Source of the DNA: Chitinibacter fontanus
GTDB taxonomy: Bacteria > Pseudomonadota > Gammaproteobacteria > Burkholderiales > Chitinibacteraceae
DNA length: 64,000 bases
Reading direction: 5' to 3'
NCBI RefSeq assembly: GCF_013423785.1
Contig: NZ_CP058952.1
Span: 1,763,665 to 1,827,664, forward strand
The translations under genes were made by a program, and so were the position numbers. The notes beneath the pieces are model-generated. The model worked only from the letters and a program-made list of their open reading frames with translations, was not told the origin of the DNA and did not search any database. Below are positions 36,030-47,473 of this stretch, piece by piece; position 1 is the stretch's first letter, and the number at the start of each line of letters is the position of its first letter.

Positions 36030-38078
36030 ATGCAAACCTTTTTTATTGCGCCAACCCGACACAATGTGGGCCTGACCTCGGTGACATTGGGCGTGGTGCG
36101 CTGCCTGCAAAACCAGAGCTTGAAAGTAGGGTTTGTAAAACCGGTTGCCCAAGACCAGACCGCCAGTGAAATCGAGCGTTCTAGCCATTTTGCCCGCCGG
36201 ATTTGCCAGCTGGATGTGCCTGATGCCTTGCCTGCCAATTATGCAATTGAGCAAGTATCTATTGATGAAACCGATGATTTGCTCGAAGAAATCGTCACCA
36301 TGAGTATGACCGCTGGAGCTGGAGCGGATGTTTTGGTGGTCGAGGGCTTACACCCCGATCCAGCCAACCCGTTTACCACTCAGCTCAACACTCAAATGGC
36401 CTTGGGTTTACAAGCGACAGTAATTTTGGTGACCGATGCCAGCGCACGCAATGTGGCCGAAGAAGTCAAAGTAGCCGAGCGTCAATTTCGTAATGAAGGC
36501 GTACAAGTGGGGGGCGTGATTTTCAATAAAGCGCCCGTGAATTTCGACAGCGATGCAATGAAGGCTGCGATTGGCGATTTGCCAATCTGGGGCGTGATTG
36601 AGTTTGACCCGCATTTGCTGGCGCCGCGTACCATGGATGTGGCACTGCATTTGAATGCAGAAGTGGTAATTAAGGGCGAGTTGAGCAAACGCCGCGTTAC
36701 CGAAACTGTGGTTGCCGCACGAGCTGTGCCTGAAGTAATTCGTCGTCTGCAACCGGGTGCCTTGATTGTGAGCTCGGGTGATCGTGATGATGTCATTCTG
36801 GCGACAGCACTGGCGGCCAGTAATGGCGTGCAACTGGCCGGTTTGGTGCTGACACACAATACCCATTTGAATGACACGGTGCGTGAATTCACCCAAATGG
36901 CATTCCACACTGGTTTGCCCGTGTTGCGTTCTGATGGTGATAGTTTTGGTACGGCGCTGGCGATTAGTCAGGTGCCAACCGCGGTGCCTGCTGATGACAA
37001 AGACCGCATGAGCCGCGTGATGAATGCGGTAGCCGAGCAATTGGATGTCGAAGGCTTAATGGTGGGGGTGAATACCAAAGGCGTACAGCATTTGAGCCCG
37101 CCAGCGTTCCGCTACCAACTGATTCAGAAAGCACGCTCGGCCAACAAGCGGATTGTGCTGCCCGAAGGCGAAGAACCACGCACCATTTGCGCGGCGATTG
37201 TCTGTGAAGAAAAAGGCATTGCCCAATGTATCTTGCTGGGTAATCGCGCCACGATTGAAGCCGTAGCGGCGACTCAAGGTGTGACGATTCCGCCTAGCTT
37301 GCAGATTATGGACCCCGAAGAAATCCGTGCGCGCTATGTGGCACCGATGGTTGAGTTGCGTAAATCAAAAGGTTTGACCGAGATCCAAGCATTGCGCCAG
37401 CTGGAAGATAACGTCGTACTTGGCACGATGATGCTGGCGATTGATGAGGTTGATGGTCTGGTATCGGGGGCGATCCACACCACCGCCAATACGATTCGTC
37501 CAGCCTTGCAGTTGATCAAAACCGCGCCGGGCAGCTCGATTGTATCGTCAGTATTCTTCATGCTGATGCCAGAGCAAGTGTTGGTGTACGGTGATTGTGC
37601 GGTGAATCCTAACCCGAGCGCCGAGCAATTGGCCGAAATCGCCGCGCAAAGTGCCTACTCTGCTAAGGCATTTGGTATTGACCCCAAAGTGGCGATGATC
37701 AGCTACTCAACCGGCCAATCTGGTACGGGTGCGGATGTCGATAAAGTGCGTACCGCCACTGAGATTGCCAAAGCCCGCAATCCACAACTCACGATCGACG
37801 GCCCATTGCAATACGATGCCGCGTCGGTGTTTGAAGTGGGTCAGCAAAAAGCGCCGGGTAGCCAAGTGGCCGGCCAAGCAACGGTGTTTGTATTCCCAGA
37901 TTTGAATACCGGCAATACCACCTACAAGGCGGTGCAGCGCAGCGCTAACGTTGTGTCGGTTGGCCCGATGCTGCAAGGTTTGCGCAAACCGGTAAACGAT
38001 TTGTCGCGTGGCGCATTGGTGGACGATATTGTGTTCACGATCGCCCTGACCGCAATTCAAGCGATGGAAATGGTGTAG
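36030..38078 (+). CDS. pta: Phosphate acetyltransferase, long form
   Basis: A 682-residue enzyme that interconverts acetyl-CoA and acetyl phosphate. The N-terminal BioD-like P-loop region (MQTFFIAPTRHNVGLTSVTLG, degenerate) and the central DRTGG domain (about 215-330) precede the PTA_PTB catalytic domain (about 360-682: KRIVLPEGEEPRTICAA, YSTGQSGTGADVDKVR, VFPDLNTGNTTYKAVQR). No ackA gene adjoins. The stop codon abuts a 49-bp repeat and then a strong terminator. Confidence 0.96.
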   Translation: MQTFFIAPTRHNVGLTSVTLGVVRCLQNQSLKVGFVKPVAQDQTASEIERSSHFARRICQLDVPDALPANYAIEQVSIDETDDLLEEIVTMSMTAGAGADVLVVEGLHPDPANPFTTQLNTQMALGLQATVILVTDASARNVAEEVKVAERQFRNEGVQVGGVIFNKAPVNFDSDAMKAAIGDLPIWGVIEFDPHLLAPRTMDVALHLNAEVVIKGELSKRRVTETVVAARAVPEVIRRLQPGALIVSSGDRDDVILATALAASNGVQLAGLVLTHNTHLNDTVREFTQMAFHTGLPVLRSDGDSFGTALAISQVPTAVPADDKDRMSRVMNAVAEQLDVEGLMVGVNTKGVQHLSPPAFRYQLIQKARSANKRIVLPEGEEPRTICAAIVCEEKGIAQCILLGNRATIEAVAATQGVTIPPSLQIMDPEEIRARYVAPMVELRKSKGLTEIQALRQLEDNVVLGTMMLAIDEVDGLVSGAIHTTANTIRPALQLIKTAPGSSIVSSVFFMLMPEQVLVYGDCAVNPNPSAEQLAEIAAQSAYSAKAFGIDPKVAMISYSTGQSGTGADVDKVRTATEIAKARNPQLTIDGPLQYDAASVFEVGQQKAPGSQVAGQATVFVFPDLNTGNTTYKAVQRSANVVSVGPMLQGLRKPVNDLSRGALVDDIVFTIALTAIQAMEMV

Positions 38079-38126
38079 GGTATTGCCATCCAGTCATTGT
38101 TATATGTTGTTGGTATGAATATACCC
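38078..38126 (+). repeat. 49-bp GGGTAT...ATACCC element, copy 11
   Basis: Perfect GGGTAT and ATACCC ends. The first base is the last base of the pta TAG stop codon. Confidence 0.75.
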
Positions 38127-38138
38127 ATATTGTTGGGC

Positions 38139-38171
38139 AAAAAGAGCAGGCGTTTAGCCTGCTCTTTTTTT
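38139..38171 (+). terminator. Terminator after pta
   Basis: AAAAGAGCAGGC-GTTTA-GCCTGCTCTTTTTTT, a strong stem with T run. Confidence 0.93.
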
Positions 38172-38374
38172 GTTTTTCGCTCTTAAAATGCGTCTTCCGC
38201 CGTCAAAATCATTGCGCGTGCGCATCCTTTAATCCCATAAATAAATTAGGGTTTTAGTAGATTTTGCCGTTATTGCAGGCTAGATTTAGTCAGAAACGCT
38301 CAAAATTATCTGCTCTCATGAAAGCTAACTGGTAAGCACGTATTGCACCAACTCGGCCTGTGATGGAGTTCCAA

Positions 38375-39988
38375 ATGAAAATTGCTCATAAAATGATGGC
38401 CTTAGTGGCCTTGGCAGCATTAGCCATTGTGCTGCTAACCGGGATTACTTATTACAAAACTAGCCATGTCAAACAGGAAGCGATTGGCATTACAGAAAGG
38501 GTGGTTCCCGGCTTAGTAGAAATGAGCGATATGCAGCGCAGCTTTGCACAGGCCCGCTATGCAGTGTTGTTTCATATTGTGCAGTCGGATGCCGCCGCCA
38601 AACAAAAGGTCGAGGCCGAGTTTCAAGCCTATGTGAAGTTGCTTGACGAGAGTGTGGCTAGCTCGGAAGCAGCGGCGCTAACGGATACCGACAAAGCAGA
38701 CGTGGCAACCTTGAAGCAGGAAATCGATACGTGGCGGCCTTGGACTGCCAAAATTTTACAGGTGTCCGCTGCCAATGATGTGGCGCAGGCCGAGCAATTA
38801 ATCCGCGAAAAATGCGCCCCACAAGCGGCCAAGGTGTACGCCGCGATGGCGCAGCTGGAAAAAGATAAACAACGCCTTTCTGATGAGGCAGGCGATAAAG
38901 TCACTGACGACATTCAGTCAACCATCAGTGCCAGTGTGATTGTTGGTGTATTGCTGCTGGCCGCGATTGGCGCGATTGGCTGGCTGGTGGGGCGCAGTGT
39001 GACGGTGCCATTAACCCAGCTACAAGATTTTCTGCATCGTTTGGCCAGCGATAACGATTTCACGCGGCGACTGGAAGCCAATAGCAATGATGAAGTGGGG
39101 GCTTCGCTAAAATCGTTAAACGAATTACTGGATACCTTGCAAACCAGTTTGCGCAAATTAAATCGGGTTGGTGGCGAGGTATCTAGCTCGGTAACAGGTT
39201 TGGCCAGTACCAGCCAGACCATGTCACAGGCTTCCAGTGGGGTGAGTTCATCGGCCTCGTCAATGGCCGCAGGGATTGAGCAAGTTACGGTGAGTATTGG
39301 TCATGTGGCCGATCGGGCGCAGGAATGTGATCACACCGCCCGTGAAGCTGGGCGTTTGGCCGCTACCGGTGGCGAGGTGATCGAAAGTACCATTGCCAGT
39401 ATTAATCAAATTGCCGATCAAGTACGCACTTCTGCCACGCAAATTGCGTCGCTCAAAGATCGCACTGCCAATATCAACACCATTGTGAATGTGATTAAGG
39501 ATATTGCCGATCAAACCAATCTGCTGGCGCTGAACGCCGCGATTGAAGCGGCGCGGGCTGGTGATTTAGGCCGTGGTTTTGCCGTAGTGGCCGATGAGGT
39601 GCGCAAGCTGGCTGAGCGCACCGCAAACTCGACACAGGAAATTATTAGCACTGTCAGCGCGATTCAAAATGAAGCCAATAATACCGTGCATACCATGCAG
39701 CACACGGTGCAGCAGGTGGATGAAGGCGTGCATCACGCCCATCAGGCCAGTGTGGCTATTGCGGATATTCGGCAAAGTGCCGATTCGGTGGTTCATCAGG
39801 TGAGCGAAATTTCGAATGCCATGCGTGAGCAAAGCTCTGCCAGTATGGTCTTGGCGCAGCAGGTTGAGCGCGTGGCACAGATGTCGGAAGAAAGCAGCTC
39901 AGCCGCCGCAAGCACCGCGCAGGAAAGTAACCGCTTGGGGTCGCTGGGCAAGGAGCTAGATCAAGCAATTGCGCTATACCGCGTTTGA
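38375..39988 (+). CDS. Methyl-accepting chemotaxis protein (4HB sensor)
   Basis: A 537-residue chemoreceptor. Helix 1 is at about residues 8-27; a four-helix-bundle ligand domain (about 30-185, with [20 protein letters not shown]) follows, then helix 2 ([18 protein letters not shown]), a HAMP domain and the signalling domain with the hairpin tip [41 protein letters not shown] 38375 has a perfect GGAG 6 nt before it; GTG 38360 and ATG 38363 are upstream alternatives. The ligand is unknown. No CheR-docking pentapeptide at the C-terminus. Confidence 0.93.
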   Translation: MKIAHKMMALVALAALAIVLLTGITYYKTSHVKQEAIGITERVVPGLVEMSDMQRSFAQARYAVLFHIVQSDAAAKQKVEAEFQAYVKLLDESVASSEAAALTDTDKADVATLKQEIDTWRPWTAKILQVSAANDVAQAEQLIREKCAPQAAKVYAAMAQLEKDKQRLSDEAGDKVTDDIQSTISASVIVGVLLLAAIGAIGWLVGRSVTVPLTQLQDFLHRLASDNDFTRRLEANSNDEVGASLKSLNELLDTLQTSLRKLNRVGGEVSSSVTGLASTSQTMSQASSGVSSSASSMAAGIEQVTVSIGHVADRAQECDHTAREAGRLAATGGEVIESTIASINQIADQVRTSATQIASLKDRTANINTIVNVIKDIADQTNLLALNAAIEAARAGDLGRGFAVVADEVRKLAERTANSTQEIISTVSAIQNEANNTVHTMQHTVQQVDEGVHHAHQASVAIADIRQSADSVVHQVSEISNAMREQSSASMVLAQQVERVAQMSEESSSAAASTAQESNRLGSLGKELDQAIALYRV

Positions 39989-39997
39989 TAGTTTCTC

Positions 39998-40046
39998 GGG
40001 TATAGCTATGAAAGCCAGCATTTATTAGGGCTTGAATCAGATACCT
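39998..40046 (+). repeat. 49-bp GGGTAT...ATACCT element, copy 12
   Basis: Left end GGGTAT, right end ATACCT (5 of 6 matches). It starts 9 bp after the chemoreceptor stop and runs straight into the terminator. Confidence 0.65.
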
Positions 40047-40079
40047 AAATAAAAACGGCGCATTGCGCCGTTTTTATTT
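40047..40079. terminator. Bidirectional terminator
   Basis: AAATAAAAACGGCGC-ATT-GCGCCGTTTTTATTT is symmetric and serves the chemoreceptor on the plus strand and the gene at 40128 on the minus strand. Confidence 0.88.
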
Positions 40080-40127
40080 GCCAGTCTATATCCGAAGCCT
40101 GCGGCGGTGTTGCGGCTAATGAGCCGA

Positions 40128-40550
40128 TTACGCAGTAATGCTGATTGAATTGCTTGCGGCTGGCCGGTTCGGCTCTGCTGTAGGTTTCGTTTCTGCTGGG
40201 CTGGCTTGCGCCTGCTGCTGCGCATAGGATGCAATCGCCGCAACGGTTTGGCGCTTTTGCAGGGTTTTTACCGTATCGACTGCTTGCTCAGCACTGGTGG
40301 CCTGGGTGTTACTGGTGTTGTCCGGGGTGCTAGTTTGCTGTGCGGCATTGTTGGCGCTGCGTTGGTAAGTTTCCAGCTGTTTTTGCGCTTGTTGCGAGAT
40401 ATACACCTGCTCGGCAACGGGCTTAACTTGCTCTAAGGTTTGCGTGCGCTGTTGCTGGGCTTGTTTTTGTAGCTCGGAAACATTTACCACAACCGCATTG
40501 CTGGCAGGGGCGCTGCTGGTGGTAAGACTACTACTGGAGTTGATGTTCAT
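40128..40550 (-). CDS. Low-complexity protein of unknown function
   Basis: A 140-residue protein dominated by Ala, Gln, Ser and Thr. A short central helix-prone part (VSELQKQAQQQRTQTLEQVKPVAEQVYISQQAQKQLETY) is flanked by disordered tails. There is no signal peptide or membrane helix. The start is uncertain (ATG 40550 or 40556, TTG 40562), with a poor ribosome binding site. It sits between two chemoreceptor genes together with another low-complexity gene. No family recognised. Confidence 0.5.
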   Translation of the reverse strand: MNINSSSSLTTSSAPASNAVVVNVSELQKQAQQQRTQTLEQVKPVAEQVYISQQAQKQLETYQRSANNAAQQTSTPDNTSNTQATSAEQAVDTVKTLQKRQTVAAIASYAQQQAQASPAETKPTAEPNRPAASNSISITA

Positions 40551-40655
40551 GATCATCTGCAACCGTAAGTGAGTGATTTAATCCTAGCATGGGTAGTCAC
40601 TACGATTAAATCATTGATCAATATAGCTTTTATATTTTCCGATTAATGGCGCGTA

Positions 40656-41024
40656 TTACGCCGCAATAGCGAGTCGGCTACCTGTGTTTTGCGCAGCTGG
40701 CTCTGGCTGATAGGCTGCTAAACGCTGGGCATTTCGCTGCTCGGTATTACTGCTGGTGAGTGCTGGCCTGGTATCGCGTTTCAGATTGCTCTGGGTAGTG
40801 CTAATGCTGGCGCGGGCAAAAACTTCAGCAATGGCTTGTTGTGCCATGGCGGCGGGTCGAGCTGAGTAGCTGGGCTGCTGCGTGGCCATGTGCTGCAATG
40901 TTTGCTGAATATCTTCACGCCATAAACCATGGCTATCACTACTGCTGGTTTGGCGCGATGAATTAGCCGTACTAGGGCGGCTGATATGGCTATAGCTCGC
41001 CGATTTGATTCGGGAGATGTGCAT
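40656..41024 (-). CDS. Low-complexity protein of unknown function
   Basis: A 122-residue protein rich in Ser, Ala, Gln and Arg (MHISRIKSASYSHISRPSTA at the start), with one possible helix (REDIQQTLQHMATQ and MAQQAIAEVFARASI). No signal peptide or membrane segment. Composition and position are similar to the gene at 40128, and both are read in the direction of the chemoreceptor at 41222. Function unknown. Confidence 0.5.
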   Translation of the reverse strand: MHISRIKSASYSHISRPSTANSSRQTSSSDSHGLWREDIQQTLQHMATQQPSYSARPAAMAQQAIAEVFARASISTTQSNLKRDTRPALTSSNTEQRNAQRLAAYQPEPAAQNTGSRLAIAA

Positions 41025-41175
41025 AACGGCCTCGTGCAGGATAATTTTAGATCGCTTTATCCTAACGCCGAGCTGGCGCGCAAAAAATTAACAAGTGCCT
41101 CATTCATCTGGTAATTTTCTACGGAACTTTAATGCACGGTGCCTATTTTTTATGCTGTTCGTGTTCATCATGAGC

Positions 41176-41209
41176 CGCGTGCTAGCCAAGTTAGCTTGAC
41201 CAGCACGCG
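41176..41209 (-). terminator. Hairpin after the second chemoreceptor gene
   Basis: CGCGTGCT pairs with AGCACGCG and an inner CAAG with CTTG. No T tract follows, so termination is uncertain. Confidence 0.4.
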
Positions 41210-41221
41210 CGGATGGTTGGC

Positions 41222-42853
41222 TTAAACGCGGAAGCGTCCAACCGCAGTTTGCAATTGCGTGGCAAGTTCGGATAGCTGGGTGGCGGTATGCGCCAGATGC
41301 TGGACTGTGCCACCGTTTTCTTCGGCCATTTGCGATACTTGTTCCATCCGGGCTGCCAAATCCTGCCCTGCCAGTTTTTGCTCATTCAGCGAGTTACTAA
41401 TCTGGCTCACCGCCGTTACCACGGCATCAGCATTGCCCTCGATTTCTTGCATTGCCATCGCGGCTGAATCCGAGCTCACCGTCGCTTGCTGCACGCTTTG
41501 CACACTTTGGTGCATAAATTCGTTCACGGTCGCGCTGCCTTGCTGGATTCGTCCGATCATGGCGCTAATTTCGTGCGCTGATTTGGTGGTGCGCTCGGCC
41601 AGCTTGCGGACTTCATCGGCCACTACTGCAAAACCGCGGCCGGTTTCGCCTGCGCGTGCCGCTTCGATGGCGGCATTGAGTGCCAGTAAATTGGTTTGAT
41701 CGGCGACCTCGCGGATGATGGTTGCCATTTTACCGATCTCGCCCATTTCATTTTCCAGCCCAGCCATTTGGGTGGCTGATTGGCTGATATGTTCACCCAC
41801 GGTATTCATCTGGCCCGAGGATTTAACTACAAATTTGCCGCCCAGCAAGGCTGTTTCACCTGCCGTGCGTGCTTGCTCGGCGGCATTTTCGGCGCTGTCT
41901 GCGACGTGATGAATACTCACGGTAAGCTGCTCCAGCGTTGCGGCCGCACCGCTGGTGGCTGCTGACTGGCTTTGTGCGCTGCTGGCAACTTCTTGTGCCG
42001 AATCAGCCAGCCCACGTGCCGCACGATTGACCTCTTGCGCATTTTGCTGAATCAGCGTGGTCATTTCATGCAGGCTGGCTCGCATTTGCTGCAATGCCTG
42101 CAACAGGCGGCTTGGTTCGTCGCTTCCACGAATTTGTTGCAACTCAGGGTTGGTGCGTAGATCGCCCTGCGCAATACGCTCAGCCTCGCGTAGCGCGTTA
42201 CTGAGCGGATGGCTGATCGAGCGCGCGATCCAGGTGGCGGCAATCAGCCCCAGCACCGTGGCCAATACGCCGCTGGTGAGCATGAGCGTGCGGGTAAAAG
42301 TGAAGCTCTGCTGTGTTTCCACGCTGGTTTGGCGCATTTTATTTTTTTGCGAATCCATCATTGCTTGCACTTTGAGCTGGAAATTTTTATACGCGGGGTC
42401 GTATTCAGCCCGCATCAGCTCGGTGGCTTCGGCATCTTGATTGGCGCGTACCATCGCAAATAGTTTGTCATACAACGGAGCTAATGGCGCACGTGCTGTT
42501 TCAATCTCAGTCAGCAACGCTTTGCTTTCTGCACTGCTGCTATTTTCTTGCAGATACGCGATGCGCTTGGTGCTGTCGGCGCGCAGCTCGCCGATTTGGC
42601 GGATATTTTCTTCAATTTCGCCGCTATTTTGGTCCATTACCGCTTCACGCAATAACATGCCGATCAGCAAGGTGTTTTGGATAATGCCATTTTGCTGCTC
42701 GATCTTGGGTTGGCGATCCCCGATCAAGGTATCAATGTTTTGGCCAGTCTGATTGAGCTCCAATAGTGCAAAGCCAATTTGTAACGCCATCAGCAATAAC
42801 AAAATACCACTGAGTATGAATAATTTGGTGCGGGTGGCTAGGTTCGACAGCAT
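41222..42853 (-). CDS. Methyl-accepting chemotaxis protein (TarH-like sensor)
   Basis: A 543-residue chemoreceptor. Helix 1 is at about residues 10-30, the periplasmic four-helix domain at 32-190, helix 2 at about 192-212 ([21 protein letters not shown]), then HAMP ([20 protein letters not shown]) and the signalling domain with tip [38 protein letters not shown]. Similar in plan to the receptor at 38375 but clearly a separate paralogue. The ligand is unknown. Divergent from metH. Confidence 0.93.
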   Translation of the reverse strand: MLSNLATRTKLFILSGILLLLMALQIGFALLELNQTGQNIDTLIGDRQPKIEQQNGIIQNTLLIGMLLREAVMDQNSGEIEENIRQIGELRADSTKRIAYLQENSSSAESKALLTEIETARAPLAPLYDKLFAMVRANQDAEATELMRAEYDPAYKNFQLKVQAMMDSQKNKMRQTSVETQQSFTFTRTLMLTSGVLATVLGLIAATWIARSISHPLSNALREAERIAQGDLRTNPELQQIRGSDEPSRLLQALQQMRASLHEMTTLIQQNAQEVNRAARGLADSAQEVASSAQSQSAATSGAAATLEQLTVSIHHVADSAENAAEQARTAGETALLGGKFVVKSSGQMNTVGEHISQSATQMAGLENEMGEIGKMATIIREVADQTNLLALNAAIEAARAGETGRGFAVVADEVRKLAERTTKSAHEISAMIGRIQQGSATVNEFMHQSVQSVQQATVSSDSAAMAMQEIEGNADAVVTAVSQISNSLNEQKLAGQDLAARMEQVSQMAEENGGTVQHLAHTATQLSELATQLQTAVGRFRV

Positions 42854-43068
42854 AAATCTTCCAGATGTGACTTGCAGTAAAGGGAGTTTGTTAAGATTTG
42901 ATGACTTAGTAAATAAGTCACACTGTAAAGTTCATTGCTATCGATTGGTTTTATGATCAGCGTCAAAGTAGTACCAATTTGGCGCAAAAATTGGATGTGC
43001 GGCATCTGCGGCTGGGCGTGATAAAATCGCGAGCTGCTTAGCCTATCTGAATCAAAACTGGATACACC

Positions 43069-46000
43069 ATGACCCGCACCGAACACCTGAAAAAACTGCT
43101 GTCTGAAAAAATTCTGATGCTCGACGGCGGCATGGGCACGATGATTCAGCAATACAAGCTGACCGAAGCGCAATACCGTGGCGAGCGTTTTGCCGATTGG
43201 CATACCGATGTGAAAGGCAATAACGATTTGCTGGTGCTGACTCAGCCGCAAATCATTGCCGAAATCCACCAGCAATACCTCGACGCTGGCGCCGACATTA
43301 TCGAGACCAACAGTTTTAACGGTACCGCGCCAGCGATGGCCGATTACGAAATGCAAGAGCTGGTGTGGGAGCTGAACTTCGCCGCAGCCAAATTGGTGAA
43401 AGACCTGTGCGTCGCGCAAACGGCCAAAGACCCGAGCAAACCCCGCTTCTGTGCGGGTGTACTCGGCCCCACCAGCCGTACCTGCTCGATTTCGCCCGAT
43501 GTGAACGACCCCGGCTACCGCAATGTCACGTTTGACGAGCTGGTGACTGCCTACCTAGAAGCCATCGACGGCCTCGTGAAAGGTGGCGCCGATATTCTGC
43601 TGGTCGAGACGATTTTCGACACGCTAAACGCCAAAGCAGCCGTTTTCGCGATCAAGCGCTACTTCGCCGAGCATCCTGATCAGGAAGAGTTGCCGATCAT
43701 GATTTCCGGCACGATTACCGATCAATCGGGCCGTACGCTCACCGGCCAGACGACCGAAGCTTTTTACAACTCGCTGCGCCACGCCGACCCGATTTCCTTC
43801 GGCTTAAACTGCGCGCTGGGCCCTGATCTGCTGCGCCCTTACGTCGAAGAGATGAGCCGCATTTCGGATTGCTTCGTGTCAGTGCACGCCAACGCCGGTT
43901 TACCGAATCCGCTCGCGCCGACGGGCTACGATTTGCTGCCCGAAGACATGGCGCCGCAAGTACGCGAATGGGTCGAATCGGGCTTGGTCAATATTTTGGG
44001 CGGCTGTTGCGGTACGACGCCAGCGCACATCGCCGCGATGTACGCCGCAGTCAAAGATCTACCGCCGCGCAAACTGCCAGAGATCGAGCCCAAATGCCGT
44101 TTATCTGGCTTGGAGCCGTTCAACATCGGCGACAAGGATTTGTTTGTCAACGTCGGCGAGCGAACCAACGTCACCGGATCGAAAGCTTTTGCGCGTTTGA
44201 TTTTGGCGGGTGACTACAGCGCCGCGCTCGACGTGGCGCGCCAGCAGGTGGTAAACGGCGCGCAAGTGATCGACATCAATATGGACGAAGGCATGCTCGA
44301 CGCCACCAAGGCGATGACGACCTTCCTGAACCTGATCGCCGCCGAGCCCGACATCAGCCGCGTGCCGATCATGATCGACTCATCGAAATGGGACGTGATC
44401 GAAGCCGGTCTGAAATGCGTGCAGGGCAAATGCATCGTGAACTCGATTTCGATGAAAGAGGGCGTGGAGCAATTCAAACACCACGCGCGCTTGCTGAAAA
44501 TGTACGGCGCCGCCGTGATTGTGATGGCGTTCGACGAAGTCGGTCAGGCCGACACCTACGCACGTAAAGTCGAGATTTGCGAAAAATCCTACCGCATCCT
44601 CGTTGATGAAATCGGCTTTAACCCGGCCGATATTATTTTCGACCCGAATATTTTCGCCGTGGCCACCGGTATCGACGAGCACGCGCGTTATGGCCTCGAC
44701 TTTATCGAAGCGACGGGCTGGATTACCAAAAACCTGCCGCACGCCAAAGTCAGCGGCGGTGTATCGAACGTGTCGTTTAGTTTCCGTGGCAATAACAAGG
44801 TGCGCGAGGCGATCCACGCCGTGTTCCTTTACCACGCAATCAAGCAAGGCATGACGATGGGTATCGTCAACGCCGGTGCGCTGGAAAACTACGACGACGT
44901 ACCGGTCGTGCTGCGCGATGCGATTGAATCGGTCGTGCTGATGCAAACAGATGACGCGCTCGCCGCCACCGAAGCCTTGATCACGCTGGCCGAATCATTC
45001 AAAGGCGACGCCAATGTTGCCAAGGGTGAAGACCTCGCTTGGCGCGAACTACCGTTGCAAGAGCGCATTACGCACTCGCTGGTGAAGGGCATTACGACCT
45101 ACATCGTCGACGACACCGAAGAAGCGCGTACCAGCGTCGAGCGCCCGATTCACGTCATCGAAGGTCATCTCATGAACGGCATGAACGTCGTGGGTGATCT
45201 ATTCGGTGCAGGTAAAATGTTCTTGCCGCAGGTGGTGAAGGCCGCGCGCGTGATGAAAGCCGCCGTCGCGCATCTGGAGCCGTTTATCGAGGCCGAAAAA
45301 ATCGCCATGGGCCTGCAAGACGAGCCCGCCAAAGGCGTGATTATCATGGCGACGGTGAAAGGCGACGTGCACGACATCGGTAAAAACATCGTCGGCGTCG
45401 TGCTGCGTTGTAATAACTACCAAGTGCACGACTTGGGCGTGATGGTGCCGTGCCAGACGATTTTGGACAAAGCCCGCGAGGTCAAAGCCGACATCATCGG
45501 TCTATCGGGCCTGATTACGCCTAGTCTGGAAGAAATGAGCCACGTCGCCAAAGAAATGCAGCGCCAGGGCTTTGATATCCCGCTGCTGATCGGCGGCGCG
45601 ACGACATCGAAAGTGCACACCGCGGTGAAAATCGAGCCGCATTATCAGAACGATCAAGTCATCTACGTCCCCGACGCCAGCCGTGCCGTCGGCGTGTGTT
45701 CGAACTTGCTCAGCGATGATCTGAAACCCGCTTTTGTGGCCGAAGTAAAAGCCGAATACGCCAAGGCGCGTGAGATTTTCGAGAGCAAAGATCGCACCAA
45801 ACTCGTCAGCCTTGAAGAAGCGCGTGCCAACAAGTTCGCGCCCGATTGGGCGACGTATACGCCGCCAGCTCCGAGCTTTGTTGGTGTGCGTGAATATACC
45901 GACTATAAACTCGAAGACATCGAGCCATTTATCGACTGGACACCGTTCTTCCAAAGCTGGGAATTGCATGGCCGCTATCCGGCGATCTTGCAAGATGAAG

Positions 46001-46788
46001 TGGTCGGCGAAGCCGCCCGCCATCTGTACGCCGACGCGCAAGCAATGTTGAAAAAGATCGTCGACGAAAAATGGATCGCCGCCGCCGGCGTGATTGGCTT
46101 CTTCCCGGCCAATAGTGTCAATCACGACGACATCGAGCTGTATGATCCGGCTACCGGTGAAGTCGCGATGACATGGCACAATCTGCGCCAGCAGCTACCG
46201 AAGCCGAAAACCGGCGATGTGAAACCCAACTGGTGTTTGGCCGACTTTATCGCGCCAAAAGAAACCGGCATCAAAGACTACATCGGCGCCTTTGCCGTCA
46301 CCGGCGGCATCGGCATCGACGCGCCAGTCAAAGCGTTTGAAGACGCCAACGACGACTACAGCGCGATCTTGCTCAAATCACTGGCCGACCGTTTCGCCGA
46401 GGCCTTCGCCGAGCACATGCACCACCGCGTCCGCACCGAGCTGTGGGGCTATGCGGGCGGTGAAAATTTGAGTAACGACGAGCTGATCGACGAGAAATAC
46501 GTCGGCATCCGCCCAGCCCCCGGCTACCCAGCCTGCCCAGATCACACGCCAAAAGTGGAATTGTTTAAGGTGTTGAACGCACCGAACATCGGCATGACGC
46601 TAACCGAAGGCTACGCGATGCTGCCGACCGCAGCAGTCAGCGGCTTCTACTTCAGCCATCCAGAATCACGCTATTTTGGCGTGGGGAAAGTGACGCTGGA
46701 TCAGGTGGAAGATTATGCCCAGCGGCGTGGGGTGAGCTTGGCTCAGGCCGAGCGGGATTTGGCGCCGAATTTGGGGTATGTGGCGTGA
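43069..46788 (+). CDS. metH: Cobalamin-dependent methionine synthase MetH
   Basis: A 1239-residue, four-module enzyme that methylates homocysteine with methyl-tetrahydrofolate. The order is: homocysteine domain (zinc cysteines in LNCALGPD and [11 protein letters not shown]), pterin domain ([14 protein letters not shown]), B12-binding domain (cap, then [14 protein letters not shown] with the cobalt-ligating histidine), and reactivation domain ([24 protein letters not shown]). All motifs are intact. Codons here favour C-ending forms more than in neighbouring genes, which may reflect high expression. No cobalamin or SAM riboswitch is evident in the 215-bp leader. Confidence 0.98.
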   Translation: MTRTEHLKKLLSEKILMLDGGMGTMIQQYKLTEAQYRGERFADWHTDVKGNNDLLVLTQPQIIAEIHQQYLDAGADIIETNSFNGTAPAMADYEMQELVWELNFAAAKLVKDLCVAQTAKDPSKPRFCAGVLGPTSRTCSISPDVNDPGYRNVTFDELVTAYLEAIDGLVKGGADILLVETIFDTLNAKAAVFAIKRYFAEHPDQEELPIMISGTITDQSGRTLTGQTTEAFYNSLRHADPISFGLNCALGPDLLRPYVEEMSRISDCFVSVHANAGLPNPLAPTGYDLLPEDMAPQVREWVESGLVNILGGCCGTTPAHIAAMYAAVKDLPPRKLPEIEPKCRLSGLEPFNIGDKDLFVNVGERTNVTGSKAFARLILAGDYSAALDVARQQVVNGAQVIDINMDEGMLDATKAMTTFLNLIAAEPDISRVPIMIDSSKWDVIEAGLKCVQGKCIVNSISMKEGVEQFKHHARLLKMYGAAVIVMAFDEVGQADTYARKVEICEKSYRILVDEIGFNPADIIFDPNIFAVATGIDEHARYGLDFIEATGWITKNLPHAKVSGGVSNVSFSFRGNNKVREAIHAVFLYHAIKQGMTMGIVNAGALENYDDVPVVLRDAIESVVLMQTDDALAATEALITLAESFKGDANVAKGEDLAWRELPLQERITHSLVKGITTYIVDDTEEARTSVERPIHVIEGHLMNGMNVVGDLFGAGKMFLPQVVKAARVMKAAVAHLEPFIEAEKIAMGLQDEPAKGVIIMATVKGDVHDIGKNIVGVVLRCNNYQVHDLGVMVPCQTILDKAREVKADIIGLSGLITPSLEEMSHVAKEMQRQGFDIPLLIGGATTSKVHTAVKIEPHYQNDQVIYVPDASRAVGVCSNLLSDDLKPAFVAEVKAEYAKAREIFESKDRTKLVSLEEARANKFAPDWATYTPPAPSFVGVREYTDYKLEDIEPFIDWTPFFQSWELHGRYPAILQDEVVGEAARHLYADAQAMLKKIVDEKWIAAAGVIGFFPANSVNHDDIELYDPATGEVAMTWHNLRQQLPKPKTGDVKPNWCLADFIAPKETGIKDYIGAFAVTGGIGIDAPVKAFEDANDDYSAILLKSLADRFAEAFAEHMHHRVRTELWGYAGGENLSNDELIDEKYVGIRPAPGYPACPDHTPKVELFKVLNAPNIGMTLTEGYAMLPTAAVSGFYFSHPESRYFGVGKVTLDQVEDYAQRRGVSLAQAERDLAPNLGYVA

Positions 46789-46822
46789 GGCACTGTTAGA
46801 TGAAGGTTTGGTAGTCATACCT
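46774..46822 (+). repeat. 49-bp GGGTAT...ATACCT element, copy 13
   Basis: The left end GGGTAT lies in the last codons of metH and the right end is ATACCT. The conserved protein ending NLGY could explain the left end by chance, so this copy is less sure. Confidence 0.5.
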
Positions 46823-46826
46823 ATGT

Positions 46827-46855
46827 AAAAAGCCCCGCGGATGCGGGGCTTTTTA
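46827..46855. terminator. Terminator after metH, probably bidirectional
   Basis: AAAAAGCCCCGC-GGAT-GCGGGGCTTTTT, symmetric with A and T runs. It lies at the stop of the minus-strand gene at 46853 and can end both transcripts. Confidence 0.92.
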
Positions 46856-47473
46856 TTGGGGGTTCAATATAAATTGCTCTACTGTTGTTTGGTCAGGGCT
46901 TTTAAGCTGAATTGATTTTATCGTGCCTGAGCTTATGTTGCTTAATAAATCAAGAATTGATGCACCAACAAATGCAACCTTGGTTTTTTCGATCAAAAAG
47001 CCTTCCATATTTTTTAAGTTGAAATGAGTTGATGTTAACTCAAGAGTATTTAGAATAGATGGATGCGGGGTGCCCTTTGTAATAGGACTTCGCATGATAA
47101 TTGCATACCTTATTTTCAGTTTAATGAAGTTTTCTTTGTCAATAATTCCTCTGTTGCTTGCAAAGTGGTATAGAGCAATAACAGCCTCATGGATTTTTAG
47201 GCGGATATCATGCTTATCCGCTTTTGCTTCTTTGAATTCGACAAAGTATAAGATATCGTCTTTGCAAAAAAGTGCATCAGGTGTTTTTTCTTTGCAATTG
47301 GGGTGCGCCGGTGCCTGATTGGTTATTATGTCAAAGTTGAATGCAATTTCGTCTGATAGGATAAACTCCCTATCATCTGAAGTGTTCTTACTAATTGTAG
47401 ATATGCTCTGCATGGCATCTGGATAAACAGACAATAACTCTTGATATATTGCATTGGCGTAATTAAAACTCAT
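46853..47473 (-). CDS. Putative PD-(D/E)XK nuclease-like protein, partner of the ATPase
   Basis: A 206-residue protein with no family I recognise. The segment KTPDALFCKDDILYFVEFKEAK shows a PD at residues 65-66 and E79-x-K81 thirteen residues on, followed by a helix (RLKIHEAVIALYHFA), the spacing and order of a PD-(D/E)XK nuclease core. No signal peptide or membrane helix. Its ATG lies inside the end of the ATPase gene (11-bp overlap), implying translational coupling and a joint function. The pair is visibly AT-rich compared with metH. Nuclease activity is inferred only. Confidence 0.62.
   Translation of the reverse strand: MSFNYANAIYQELLSVYPDAMQSISTISKNTSDDREFILSDEIAFNFDIITNQAPAHPNCKEKTPDALFCKDDILYFVEFKEAKADKHDIRLKIHEAVIALYHFASNRGIIDKENFIKLKIRYAIIMRSPITKGTPHPSILNTLELTSTHFNLKNMEGFLIEKTKVAFVGASILDLLSNISSGTIKSIQLKSPDQTTVEQFILNPQ

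Noticed and set aside
42854..43068. Cobalamin or SAM riboswitch upstream of metH
   Set aside because: The 215-bp leader lacks a B12-box-like segment and the stems of SAM classes; it looks like a simple divergent promoter region.
43926..46179. Long open frames on the minus strand inside metH
   Set aside because: Antisense frames within a strongly biased coding region; metH is full length with all motifs.
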